Assembly: GCA_030447245.1 (NCBI GenBank)
Contig: JAUJPG010000005.1
Span: 70,117 to 134,116 of the forward strand
Source of the DNA: Chloroflexota bacterium
GTDB taxonomy: Bacteria > Chloroflexota > UBA6077 > JACCZL01
Direction: 5' to 3'
DNA: 64,000 nt
The notes under the pieces were generated by a model. That model was not told the origin of the DNA and made no database searches. It saw only the letters and a list, made by a program, of their open reading frames with translations. Within the stretch, counting starts at the first letter, position 1, and every line of letters starts with the position of its first letter. The translations under genes were made by a program, and so were the position numbers. Of this stretch, positions 10,165-19,984 are shown piece after piece.

Positions 10165-11255
10165 TCGTTGGCGTCCTTGGTGGCGGGCAGCTTGGGCGGA
10201 TGCTCGCAATGGCCGGCCACCCGCTCGGGATCCACGTACGCTGTTTGGACCCGTCGCCGACCGCGCCGGCCGGCCCACTGGCCGAGCTGCTCGTCGGGTG
10301 CTACGACGACCCCCACTCGCTGGCGAAGCTGGCCGATGACGCCGACGTCATCACCTACGAATTCGAGAACGTGCCGGCCGAAACGGCTCGCATGCTGGCC
10401 ACGCGCATCGCGGTCTGGCCACCCGCGGCGGCGCTCGAAGCCGCCCAGGACCGCCTGGCCGAGAAGACGCTCTTCCGTCAGCTTGACATCCCGACCCCCG
10501 TGTTCGTGCCGGTCGAGAGTCGAGCCGATCTCGAGGCAGCAGCGGCCCGCCTGGGCCTGCCCGCGATGTTGAAGACCCGGCGTCTGGGCTACGACGGTAA
10601 GGGCCAGGCCATCTTGCGCGTCGCTCACGATGCTGACCGGATCTGGCAGGCGCTGGGCGGCGTGCCCAGCCTCCTCGAAGCGTTGGTGCCGTTTGAGCGG
10701 GAGCTGTCGATCCTAGCCGTGCGCGCCCGTGATGGCGTTGTTCACTGTTATCCGCCAGTCGAGAATCTTCATCGCAACGGGATCCTGCGCCGAGTCCTGG
10801 CGCCGGCTCCATCCCTCAAGCCCAAGCTGGTGGCCAGAGCCGAGCAGTACGCGGCGCGGCTCATGGATGCGCTCGACTACGTCGGGGTGCTCGCGCTCGA
10901 GCTGTTCGAGCAGGGCGGAGAACTGCTGGCGAACGAGATGGCGCCGCGCGTCCACAACTCGGGCCACTGGACTATCGAAGGGGCTGAGACGAGCCAGTTC
11001 GAGAATCACCTGCGCGCCGTACTCGGCCTCCCGCTCGGCTCAACCAACGCTCGGGGCCACAGCGCGGTGGTCAACCTGATCGGCAGCGTGCCTAGAACAC
11101 AGGACGTCCTGACGATCGATGGGGCACACCTGCACCTATACGGGAAAGCCGCACGTCCTGGACGCAAGCTGGGCCACGTGACCATTACCGCAGACGGCGT
11201 CGAGCAGCGGGACAGCCGGCTCATCGCCCTGTCGCGCGTCATCAACCCCTCGTAG
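10161..11255 (+). CDS. purK: 5-(carboxyamino)imidazole ribonucleotide synthase
   Basis: [55 protein letters not shown] start overlapping purE end. Confidence 0.96.
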   Translation: MIVGVLGGGQLGRMLAMAGHPLGIHVRCLDPSPTAPAGPLAELLVGCYDDPHSLAKLADDADVITYEFENVPAETARMLATRIAVWPPAAALEAAQDRLAEKTLFRQLDIPTPVFVPVESRADLEAAAARLGLPAMLKTRRLGYDGKGQAILRVAHDADRIWQALGGVPSLLEALVPFERELSILAVRARDGVVHCYPPVENLHRNGILRRVLAPAPSLKPKLVARAEQYAARLMDALDYVGVLALELFEQGGELLANEMAPRVHNSGHWTIEGAETSQFENHLRAVLGLPLGSTNARGHSAVVNLIGSVPRTQDVLTIDGAHLHLYGKAARPGRKLGHVTITADGVEQRDSRLIALSRVINPS

Positions 11256-11287
11256 GTACGCCCTCAGACTGGTGGGCACGCGTCCAG

Positions 11288-13270
11288 TCAGTCCTCGGCG
11301 AGCAAGTAGCCCCAGTTGCTCGGCTCGCCGAGCGGGGCGCCCGCGGCGTCGACGCCGGTCACACGCCAGCGGTACAAGCCTGGCGGGGCGGATGCGGGCT
11401 TGCCGAGCCGGCAGGTCGGGCCGACGGCGACCGCCTCGGCGTGCCACTCCCAGGGCCACCCCTCGCCCGTGCCACACCGGCTTCGGCTTTCACCGCTGTA
11501 GCCGTGCGCCGACGTCGCCTCCACGCCCACCGGGCCCATCGCCACGACGTAGCCAGCCGCGCCGTCCACCTCGTGCCAATGCAGGTCGACCCGCTCGGGG
11601 GAGGCTGCTTCGAGCACCGTCAGCGTCCCGGGCTCAAGCAACACCGGCCGAAGCGCCGGAGCGGTCCTGAGTATGACCCGACCAAAGACGTGGCCGGACC
11701 CACCTCTTAGGGCGACGTCGCGAATGCGGAAGTCACCATACCCGCCGTACTGGCCCCGAGCGAACCGGGGATCTGGCAGCACAAACGCATGCGAGCGCCA
11801 GGTGCCGGTGCCTTCGAACAACACCGGCGCAGTCTGCTTGAATCTCCCTCCCCGCGCCACGCCGGGGTCGTCGCTGTCGTACTCGACGAGAAAGCTGCCC
11901 TCGCCGTCGTCGAAGTACTCTACTATCACCTCGACGGGTCCCGCTTCGGCAGCCTTCAGGCGCAGGGGCAGGACAAAATGGAAGTAGCCGACCCCCTCTT
12001 GAGGCTCGGGCAGTGGGACGGCGCCGGGGCGGCGGTCGGCAATGGCCCAGGTCCCGAGATCCTGCCAGGCATGGGTAAGCCAACCAAGGTAGTCAGCCCG
12101 CCGATTGCCGAGGTCGACCACGCCATCCCGCGGATGATCGTTGCCGAGTTGATGAAAGAGACGGACGTAGCGGCGGGTGATGTCCAGGTATGTTCGTCCA
12201 TACTCTTCGGTCTCGGCGATTGCGGTCCCTTCCCACAGCTCGTTCCAGGTCTCCAGTAGCACCCAGGGTGAGCCACTGAGGACCGCGGTGCGCAGGTCGC
12301 GAGCGTACGTCTTGCCGTCGTCGCGGTCGCGGTGGTAGCCTGGCCTTCCCTCAAGGCGCAGGTCGTCGTAGCCTGGGCCGAGGGCGACCGTTCGGCCCTG
12401 GAAGCGCGGACCGTTCAGCGCGGCGCCCCACTCGAACACGTCGTCGGTCTCCAGCGTCATGTCCGAGCGTTCCGCACGCACGTCCCAGGTCCGCTCGCGG
12501 ACGATGTAGGGTCGACTCCCGAGCCGCTCTTCCAGTCGGGCGTACAGCCAGGGGAATGTATCCTCGTCGAAGCGCAGCCGGTGGTCATCCTCGGTATCTG
12601 GCCGCCAGATGAAGGCTAACGGGCGACCGTCGATCAGCGCCCGATGGCAGGGTGGGACGCGATCGAAGAAGCCGGTGATCTGCTCGGCCAGCAGTTGGCG
12701 TCCCGGCTCGCGAGTCCAATCCGCCAGGGTCGCATCGTTCGAGACATGCTCCGCGAACAGGTTCGTGTCCAGGAACAGACCGATCGCCGGCGCTTCCGCA
12801 CCCTCATCCACGAGCGCCTGCCGCGCGGCGACCAGTGTCTCCAGGCCGGTGGTCGACCACGTTGGCCGGTCGCCCCAGTACACCGCCAGCGCGACGTCGA
12901 TGCCGGCCTCGGCCATGTCCGTTAGCTGGCGGCGGTGCCACGCCTGGTCGCGCCAGTCGAGCGGCTGCCCGGTCGGCGGACGCAGCGCGAGGGCCGGCTC
13001 GTCGAGACTCGCTGCGTCGTACCAGTAGTACAAGTACGTCATCACGAGCCTGTCGTTGCCTCGGAAGCTACCGGCGCCGCCATTGCCGGGGCATGCTTCG
13101 GCGGGCGTGACGGCGTTCACGGTGAGCACCGGGCTGCTCGGCTGCATGCCGAGCATCAGCGCGAGCAGCGCCAGCAGGATCCGCGCTCGTCGGCACGAAC
13201 GGCCCACACCACCCGCCGAGCCACGGGGTGCACTTCTCCTGAAGAACCTGACCGCGCACGATACAGTCAA
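11288..13270 (-). CDS. Secreted DUF5010-type glycoside-hydrolase-like protein
   Basis: VMTYLYYWYDA..., WVLLETWNELWEGTAIAETEEYG; N-terminal hydrophobic signal. Confidence 0.65.
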   Translation of the reverse strand: MTVSCAVRFFRRSAPRGSAGGVGRSCRRARILLALLALMLGMQPSSPVLTVNAVTPAEACPGNGGAGSFRGNDRLVMTYLYYWYDAASLDEPALALRPPTGQPLDWRDQAWHRRQLTDMAEAGIDVALAVYWGDRPTWSTTGLETLVAARQALVDEGAEAPAIGLFLDTNLFAEHVSNDATLADWTREPGRQLLAEQITGFFDRVPPCHRALIDGRPLAFIWRPDTEDDHRLRFDEDTFPWLYARLEERLGSRPYIVRERTWDVRAERSDMTLETDDVFEWGAALNGPRFQGRTVALGPGYDDLRLEGRPGYHRDRDDGKTYARDLRTAVLSGSPWVLLETWNELWEGTAIAETEEYGRTYLDITRRYVRLFHQLGNDHPRDGVVDLGNRRADYLGWLTHAWQDLGTWAIADRRPGAVPLPEPQEGVGYFHFVLPLRLKAAEAGPVEVIVEYFDDGEGSFLVEYDSDDPGVARGGRFKQTAPVLFEGTGTWRSHAFVLPDPRFARGQYGGYGDFRIRDVALRGGSGHVFGRVILRTAPALRPVLLEPGTLTVLEAASPERVDLHWHEVDGAAGYVVAMGPVGVEATSAHGYSGESRSRCGTGEGWPWEWHAEAVAVGPTCRLGKPASAPPGLYRWRVTGVDAAGAPLGEPSNWGYLLAED

Positions 13271-14943
13271 CGCTGCGGCGTTGGCCGGCGGGAGGTGCCG
13301 CCGAACGGGACGGTCATCGGACCAACGGCGCGGACGTCGATCTCGACGAGCGCCGGTCCACTGGCGGCTAGAGCTTCACGCAGCGCTGGAGCGAACCGCT
13401 CGGCGCTCTCGACCCGGCGCGACGGCACGCCGAACGCGTCGGCGAGCTTGACGAAGTCCGGATTGACCAGATCGACCGAGGCCATCCGCCGCCCCTCGAA
13501 CTGCTGATCTTGAATGTTGCGGAGGACGCCATAGCCACCATCGTTGAACAGGAGGATCGCGACGGAGAGCTTCTCCTGAACCGCGGTCGCGAGCTCCGCC
13601 AGGTTGTAGACGAACCCGCCATCGCCAGCGATGCAGACCACCTGTCGATCGGGCCGCGCGACGGCCGCGCCAAGTGCCAATGGCAAGCCCGGCCCAATCG
13701 CGAGCGAGGCCGAGTGGATTGAGGTCCGCGGTTCGTACACCTCGAGCAGCCGATTGCCCCAGGTATAGGCTGCGATGGTTGCGTCTTTGACGACGATCGC
13801 GTCGCGCGGCAGGGCCGTCCGAAGGTCGTCGAGGATGCGATCGTACGGACCGAGTCGAGCACGCAGGGCCCCGCGGGCCTCAGCCTTCGCGCGTCCGACG
13901 CGCTCAGCCCAGCCAGGGTCCACGGGAGCTCCGCTCTCGAGCAGTTGGAGGAGCTCCTGGAGCCCGAGCTTGGCGTCGCCGACGACACCCTGGACCACTG
14001 GATAGTTGCGGCCAATCTCTTCGGGATCGATGTCCAGGTGGACCATCGTCCGGGGCAGCCCGAGCTGCCAGTTGCGCGTGTTGTACCCCTGGAAGCGGGT
14101 TCCGACCGCCAGCAGGACGTCAGCCTCGCCAAGCAGCGCCTGGACTGGCTCTTCCAGAGCCAGGGCGCCGACGCAAAGCGGGTGGTCCTCCGGGATCGAC
14201 CCGCGGCCATTGATGCTTGTGATCACACCGGCGCCGAGCAACTCGGCAAGCTTCCGAAGCTCGCTCGAAGCCTCCGCGGCAATCACCCCGCCGCCGGCCC
14301 AGATCAGTGGACGACGCCCGGCGGCGACGATCTCGGCCGCCCGGGCAAGGTCGTCGGATGAGGGCTCGTCGCGCGGGTATCCCTCGAACACTGGCACGTC
14401 GAGCTCTTCGTCGGCGTACTGGAAGTCGATTGGCAGCTCGACGGCGACCGGGCGCTGGCGACCGACGAGCGCTCGGCGGATCGCCTCACCAAGGACAGCC
14501 GGAATGTCTTCGGTGCTGTGGGGACGACCGGCCCACTTGGAGCCCGCTTGGAGCAGCGCGAGCTGGTCCTTCGGTTCGTGGATGAACCCCTTGGACTGGC
14601 CGAGGTAGCGGGACTCGATCTGGCCGGTCAAGTGGAGGACTGGCGAGCCGGCCCAGTACGCCTCCGCCATCGACCCCATCGCATTGGCGGCGCCGGGTCC
14701 GGTGCTGGTGATCGCCACGCCGAGCCGACCGGTCGCACGCGCGTAGCCATCGGCCATCAGCAGCGCGGCCTGCTCGTGCCGAACCGGCACCGGCCTGATC
14801 CCCCCCAGACGGTGAATAGCGTCGTAGATCGGGATGTTGTGGACGCTGATGATGCCGAAGACGGTGTCCACGCCGGCCGCCGCCAGCGTCTTGACGATCA
14901 GCTCCCCACCCGACATCCTAGCCACCGTACGATCCTCACTCAT
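13267..14943 (-). CDS. Thiamine-pyrophosphate-dependent enzyme, acetolactate synthase-like
   Basis: GVDTVFGIISVHNIPIYDAI, GDGGFVYNLAELATAVQEKL...NDGGYG TPP motif. Confidence 0.85.
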   Translation of the reverse strand: MSEDRTVARMSGGELIVKTLAAAGVDTVFGIISVHNIPIYDAIHRLGGIRPVPVRHEQAALLMADGYARATGRLGVAITSTGPGAANAMGSMAEAYWAGSPVLHLTGQIESRYLGQSKGFIHEPKDQLALLQAGSKWAGRPHSTEDIPAVLGEAIRRALVGRQRPVAVELPIDFQYADEELDVPVFEGYPRDEPSSDDLARAAEIVAAGRRPLIWAGGGVIAAEASSELRKLAELLGAGVITSINGRGSIPEDHPLCVGALALEEPVQALLGEADVLLAVGTRFQGYNTRNWQLGLPRTMVHLDIDPEEIGRNYPVVQGVVGDAKLGLQELLQLLESGAPVDPGWAERVGRAKAEARGALRARLGPYDRILDDLRTALPRDAIVVKDATIAAYTWGNRLLEVYEPRTSIHSASLAIGPGLPLALGAAVARPDRQVVCIAGDGGFVYNLAELATAVQEKLSVAILLFNDGGYGVLRNIQDQQFEGRRMASVDLVNPDFVKLADAFGVPSRRVESAERFAPALREALAASGPALVEIDVRAVGPMTVPFGGTSRRPTPQR

Positions 14944-15014
14944 CCGTCACTTGCCGCGAGAGCAGGATACGCGCTCTGACCGCCACGCTTCCACGCTCGT
15001 ATTATTATCTCCGC

Positions 15015-15521
15015 ATGGACGCAGAACGCGCCTGGCGTTGCCCGCTCTGCGGATCGACGGCGCTCAGCGGGGCCGACCACCTCCGTGCCGAACATAGCGT
15101 TGGCGCCGTAGCCGAAGATCGCTTCGGGCTGCGCGCGGCGACTCGGCCCCCGGCCCGCCCCAGGAGTCCGGCTCGCCGACGTCCCTCGGGCGATGACGAG
15201 GAGCTGGTCCTCCCAGCCACGCCGGCGCCGCTGCCGCCAGAGGCCGCCGTGCTGCGGCTCGTCTGCGACGCGCTCGAAGGCACTGACCTGGCCCAGCTCC
15301 ATGCCCGGCTCACCGACCTGGCCGGCGTTGACGCGGTCGCGATCAACCTGTACGAGCAGACTGTCGATCTCTTCCTGGACCGTCGCCGCGCAAGCCCGCC
15401 GCATCTGGTGGCCCTGGCGATAGAGCGAGTCGGCCTGGCCGTCACCACTGCCGAGCTTCACCGAGCACCCGACCCGAGCACCAAAATCGGAGCAGACACC
15501 CGGCTGCTGACCGTCACCTAG
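15015..15521 (+). CDS. Small protein: N-terminal CX2CX9HX4H zinc-finger-like motif plus C-terminal HMA-like fold candidate
   Basis: CPLCGSTALSGADHLRAEH; LARLTDLAGVDAVAINLYEQTVDLFLDRRRASPPHLVALAIERVGL pattern. Confidence 0.5.
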   Translation: MDAERAWRCPLCGSTALSGADHLRAEHSVGAVAEDRFGLRAATRPPARPRSPARRRPSGDDEELVLPATPAPLPPEAAVLRLVCDALEGTDLAQLHARLTDLAGVDAVAINLYEQTVDLFLDRRRASPPHLVALAIERVGLAVTTAELHRAPDPSTKIGADTRLLTVT

Positions 15522-15540
15522 ACCGCCAGAGTCTTCGGAC

Positions 15541-16350
15541 CTACGCTGTTGACTTGACCAATCCGCCATCGACGACGACGATCTGGCCGGTGATGTAGGC
15601 CGCGGGCTCTGATGCCAGGAACACGGCCGCGGCCGCCAGTTCCTCCGGCCGACCGTAACGACCCATCGGGATGAGCGCCTCCGATCGACGGCGAACCTCG
15701 TCGACGCTCACGCCGAGCTTGTCCGCGGTGCTTCGGTCCACCTGCTCCAGCCGATCGGTCCGAATTCGGCCGGGCGCGATCGTGTTGACCGTCACGCCGT
15801 CTGCCGCGACGCCATTCGCGAGCGTCTTGCCCAGCGCGGCCACACCGCTACGGATCGCATTCGACAGCAGCAGGTTGTCGATCGGCTGCTTGACCGACGT
15901 TGACGTCAAGTTCAAGATCCGCCCCCAGCGCCGCTCGCGCATGCCGGACACGACCAGCCTGGTCAGCCGGACGGTGCTCAGTAGGTTGAGCTCGAACGCC
16001 CGGCTCCAGTCCTCGTCGCTGAAGTCTTCGAAATAGCCAGGCGGCGGCCCGCCGGCGTTGTTGAACAGGATGTCGATCTGCGCCCAGCGCTGCTCGGTTG
16101 CGCTGACCACCCGCCGCAGATCTTCGTCGTGCGTCACGTCGGCCAGCAGCGGCAGGACCTCGCCGCCCGCTCTGCGCACCACGTCGTCGGCGGCGATCTC
16201 GTCGCCGGCTGCCTTGATCTGTGTCTCGTCGCGTGAAAAGAGCGCGACGCGGACACCCTCGCGCGCCAGGCCAAGGGCCACCGCCTTGCCCAGCCCCTTG
16301 CTCGCCGCTGCCACGATGGCAACTCGACCACGCAGCCCAAGATCCATCAC
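15541..16350 (-). CDS. SDR-family oxidoreductase
   Basis: GRVAIVAAASKGLGKAVA, NNAGG, PGRIRTDRL, TGQIVVVDGG. Confidence 0.9.
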   Translation of the reverse strand: MMDLGLRGRVAIVAAASKGLGKAVALGLAREGVRVALFSRDETQIKAAGDEIAADDVVRRAGGEVLPLLADVTHDEDLRRVVSATEQRWAQIDILFNNAGGPPPGYFEDFSDEDWSRAFELNLLSTVRLTRLVVSGMRERRWGRILNLTSTSVKQPIDNLLLSNAIRSGVAALGKTLANGVAADGVTVNTIAPGRIRTDRLEQVDRSTADKLGVSVDEVRRRSEALIPMGRYGRPEELAAAAVFLASEPAAYITGQIVVVDGGLVKSTA

Positions 16351-16400
16351 TCCACCTCCTCGGACAGCGTAGCAGAGGGTGGAGCTGGCGATTCGGGGGA

Positions 16401-18692
16401 TTAGCTCCCGTACAGGCGGCGATACAGACGGTAGTTCTCGTACACGACCTGGACGTAGTGATTGGTTTCGGCGTACGGGATTTGTTCGGCCCAGACGTCC
16501 GGATCCGGGTCGCCAAACTCGCGCAGCCAGCGGTTCGCCGCGCCGCCTCCCGCGTTGTACGCCGCGAGGGCCGGGAAGACACGGCCGTCGTACGCTTTAA
16601 GCTGCGTGGACAGGTACGACACGCCGAACTCGACGCTCACGATCGGCCGCAGCAGCTCATCGGGCGTAAAGTCCGACCGGCCGAGCCCGCGGGCTATCTC
16701 CTGGCCGGTCGGCGGCATCACCTGCGCTAGGCCAAGCGCGCCGGCCGACGACCTTGCGGCGGCGTTGAACGCACTCTCCTGACGGACCAGCGCCGCAAAC
16801 AGCAGCGGGTCGATCCCGCGGCGGGAGGCATGCCCGACAATCAGGTCCGCAAACGGCAACGGAAAGATCAACCGCTGGAGCAGCTTTGGCTGCTCGGCAA
16901 GTGGCAAGCCGGTCACCTTGCGGGCATCCACCGCCAGCCGCATTCCGAGCTGCGCCTCACCGCGCTCGTGCGCAAATCGGGCCAGCCAGAACAACCGAGC
17001 CGGGTCAGCGGCGAAGCGCGTCCCAATCTCCTGCAGTTCCCAGCGGGCCTCCTCACGCAGGCCGAGTCGAAACAGCTCGCGGGCGTGCTTGTAGTTGGCG
17101 TCGGCGGCCTGCTCGTCGCTGAGGGCGCTAGAATCCAGACCCCGTTGCGCCAACCAGCGGTCCAGCTCGGCGCGGTCGGCATCGGTCGGTTCCAGGACGG
17201 ACGGATCGAACAGCCGCGCGGTCGCGACCGCACCAGCGTCGCCTTCGAGGATCGCGCGGGCACGCAAGCCTCCGAAGTCGTCCGGATCCAGATCGGCAGC
17301 GCGGCGCCAGGCCTGCTCGGCCTGGCCGCGGTCGCCGGCCCGGGCGAACGCCTTGCCCGACCAGAGTAGACCGAGTCCCTTCCAGGATGCCGCTCCGCCG
17401 CGGCCGGCCAGGTCGCCGGCGGCCGCGATGGTCTCCGGCAACGCGCCGCGGCGGAACAGTCCGGAGATGAGCCGCTGATGTGCCTCCTGCCCGGCAGCGG
17501 CGTCCGGATAGCCATCCGCGGCCTCCCGGAACAGCTCGGAGGCGTCAGCCAAACGCCCGGCGCTCTCCAGAGCCCGGCCTGCTCGAAGCAGGGCGCGCGG
17601 GGCGAGCTCCGATGTCGGATAGTTGGCCGCAACCTGACGGAGGACACCGACCGCGTCGTCCACCCGCTCCAGCCGAGCCAGTGAAGAACCCGCGTAGTAG
17701 AGCGCAGCTGTTGCACGGTCCGGGGGCAGCTCCTGCTGCGCACCCTCGTAGATCGCCGCGACAGCCTCCTGGTGACGGTTGTGGAAGTGATGCACCAGGC
17801 CGACCTGGTCCGCGCCAACGCGGCTCACCGCGTCCATCCGAATCAAGCTGTCGAGCGCAGCGGCGGCGGCCGCGGTCTCAGGGAGCTCGGCGACCACCAA
17901 CGCCAACGTGCTCGCCGCAACTTCTCGATCGTTGATCGAGAGCTGGATGCGGGCCGTACTCGCGAGCGTCTGCGCGCGGTAGGCGCGGGTGCCAGCCTCG
18001 TGAAGCAGGCGCTCGGAGAGGCGCAGAGCCAACCGGGGGTCGCCGCGCTTGAGTGCCGCGTCGACTTCGTACTCGAGCCCTTCGATGCGTGTGAGGCGCG
18101 CGCTGGCCATACTGACCGAGCGAGCCGCGCGATCGGCCTGGGCAGCGCGATCCCCCAGGCGAGCATGGCACTCGGCCATCTTGAGATCGAGGTACGGTCC
18201 GAGCTCAGAACCGAGGCGCTCGACCTCGCCCCAGCTCGCCAGGGCCGCCGGACAATCGCCGATCGCGCGCTTGGCACGTCCGAGCAGGAACGTCGCACGA
18301 GATTGGCTGGCCGGCTCCGGATTGCGCGCCAGCAGCTCGCGCGCGGCGTCGGCCGACTCGTTGGTCCGCCCACCTTCGAGCAGCACGACCGCCAGTTGGA
18401 GGAGCGCCTCGTGCGCCAGGGTGGGGTTTGGCTGCTGGCTCAGCAGCCGCAGAACGGCCGCGGCGCCATCGTAAGCCCCACTACGGCGCGCCATCTCGGC
18501 CTCGGACAGCGTCGCCGGGCGCGGTCCAGATAGAGCGAGCGTCTCGCGAGCCACTTCGGCCCGCGGCGATAACTCAGGCGCCTGGCCCACGTGGGTGGCC
18601 ACGGCTCGGGGAGGAAGTCCGCGGGCGGCGGCCGCGTCCGGGCCCAACAGGAGCGGCGCAGCGAGCGCGGCAAATAGCACCCGCCAGTTCAT
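16401..18692 (-). CDS. Soluble lytic murein transglycosylase (Slt70-like with TPR-like N-terminal region)
   Basis: GIDPLLFAALVRQESAFNAAARSSAGALGLAQVMPPTG, AYNAGGGAANRWL; start uncertain (18692-18728). Confidence 0.88.
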   Translation of the reverse strand: MNWRVLFAALAAPLLLGPDAAAARGLPPRAVATHVGQAPELSPRAEVARETLALSGPRPATLSEAEMARRSGAYDGAAAVLRLLSQQPNPTLAHEALLQLAVVLLEGGRTNESADAARELLARNPEPASQSRATFLLGRAKRAIGDCPAALASWGEVERLGSELGPYLDLKMAECHARLGDRAAQADRAARSVSMASARLTRIEGLEYEVDAALKRGDPRLALRLSERLLHEAGTRAYRAQTLASTARIQLSINDREVAASTLALVVAELPETAAAAAALDSLIRMDAVSRVGADQVGLVHHFHNRHQEAVAAIYEGAQQELPPDRATAALYYAGSSLARLERVDDAVGVLRQVAANYPTSELAPRALLRAGRALESAGRLADASELFREAADGYPDAAAGQEAHQRLISGLFRRGALPETIAAAGDLAGRGGAASWKGLGLLWSGKAFARAGDRGQAEQAWRRAADLDPDDFGGLRARAILEGDAGAVATARLFDPSVLEPTDADRAELDRWLAQRGLDSSALSDEQAADANYKHARELFRLGLREEARWELQEIGTRFAADPARLFWLARFAHERGEAQLGMRLAVDARKVTGLPLAEQPKLLQRLIFPLPFADLIVGHASRRGIDPLLFAALVRQESAFNAAARSSAGALGLAQVMPPTGQEIARGLGRSDFTPDELLRPIVSVEFGVSYLSTQLKAYDGRVFPALAAYNAGGGAANRWLREFGDPDPDVWAEQIPYAETNHYVQVVYENYRLYRRLYGS

Positions 18693-18811
18693 CGACATCG
18701 CCATACAGTGTCGTCCGCTGGCGAACATTCGCAGGACCGGGGCCTGACACCAACCTCTACCAGAGCGCTCGCCCCCGCCGTTCTATCACACTTCCGTAAC
18801 GAATGGGCTGG

Positions 18812-18831
18812 CGTTCTGTCGCGACAGAACG
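18812..18831. promoter_or_regulatory. 20-bp perfect palindrome, operator candidate
   Basis: CGTTCTGTCGCGACAGAACG upstream of the lytic transglycosylase. Confidence 0.5.
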
Positions 18832-18849
18832 GGCGCGGTCACCAGGTCG

Positions 18850-19446
18850 CTACATCGGCCGCCGACCCTCCAGAGCACGGGCAAGCGTAACCTCGTCGGC
18901 CCACTCCAGATCGCCGCCCATCGGCAATCCACGCGCGAGGTGACTGACTGTTACGCCCATCGGCTGGATGAGGTTAGCCACGTACCGCGCCGTCGACTCA
19001 CCCTGCAGACTCGGGTTGGTCGCCAGGATCACCTCTCTCACTTCGCCGTCAAGTCGTCGCACGAGCTCTTTGACCTTGATGTCGTCAACGCCGACGCCGT
19101 GGAGCGGATCGATGGCTCCATGGAGCACATGATAGAGCCCTTTGAAGCTTCGAGTGCGCTCGATGGCGAGGACGTCGAGCGGTTCTTCGACGACACATAT
19201 CACGGTCCGATCTCGCACGTCGCCACGGCAGATCGCGCACGGATCCTTGTCGGTGATGTTGAGGCAGCTCGAGCACAGGACGGTCGCCTCTTTCATGTGG
19301 ACGAGCGCCTCGGCGAGCGTACGCGACGACTCGGCCGGCAAGCGAAGGAGATGGAACGTCAACCGCTGGGCGGTCTTCGGGCCGATGCCGGGCAGCTTGG
19401 CGAATTCTTCGATCAGCCGGGCGACCGGCTCAACGGTGGTTTGCAT
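18850..19446 (-). CDS. recR: Recombination mediator RecR
   Basis: LPGIGPKTAQRLTFHLL, CX2C zinc motifs, TOPRIM VVEEPLDVLAIE. Confidence 0.97.
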   Translation of the reverse strand: MQTTVEPVARLIEEFAKLPGIGPKTAQRLTFHLLRLPAESSRTLAEALVHMKEATVLCSSCLNITDKDPCAICRGDVRDRTVICVVEEPLDVLAIERTRSFKGLYHVLHGAIDPLHGVGVDDIKVKELVRRLDGEVREVILATNPSLQGESTARYVANLIQPMGVTVSHLARGLPMGGDLEWADEVTLARALEGRRPM

Positions 19447-19572
19447 GGTCTTGCTCGTCGCATTCTGGCGCGTTTCGGGTCACCAACGACGCCAGCTCGG
19501 GTGGTGCGCGCGGTGGCCGCCCGCGCCCCCCCAACGGTAGTGGGAACCACCACGGCGACTGGGCCGCGGGGG

Positions 19573-19890
19573 CTACGGCAAGCCAGGGATCTTCAACCCA
19601 CCTGTCAGGGCGCCGAGACGCTGGCTAGCAAGCTCCTGGGACTTCCTCAGCGCTTCGTTGAAAGCGGCGACCATTAGATCCTGGAGGGTCTCGGGGTCCT
19701 CCGGATCCATCGCCTCGGCGTCGATGACTACCGACTGAACTTCTTGATGGCCGGTCATGACTATCGTCACCATGCCACCGCCAACGCTGGCCTCAACAGT
19801 CTCGGAGCCAAGCGATTCCTGGATCTTCGCCAGCTGTGCCTGCATCTGTTGCATCTGTTTGGCGATCTGGTTGGGGTTGCCTCCCATCAT
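19573..19890 (-). CDS. YbaB/EbfC-family nucleoid-associated protein
   Basis: QIAKQMQQMQAQLAKIQESL; gene order dnaX-ybaB-recR. Confidence 0.92.
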   Translation of the reverse strand: MMGGNPNQIAKQMQQMQAQLAKIQESLGSETVEASVGGGMVTIVMTGHQEVQSVVIDAEAMDPEDPETLQDLMVAAFNEALRKSQELASQRLGALTGGLKIPGLP

Positions 19891-19984
19891 GGCGGCTGTC
19901 TCCCACTCGTCGGTACGCTGTGCGCGCTCTTGAAAGTATACCCGCTACCGTTGGCCTGGCGGAGCGGCGCGACCACCCTCACCA

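Noticed and set aside
18812-18831. Palindrome as the rho-independent terminator of the recR operon
   Set aside because: No U-tract follows on the minus strand and the loop would be minimal; an operator is more plausible, though not proven.
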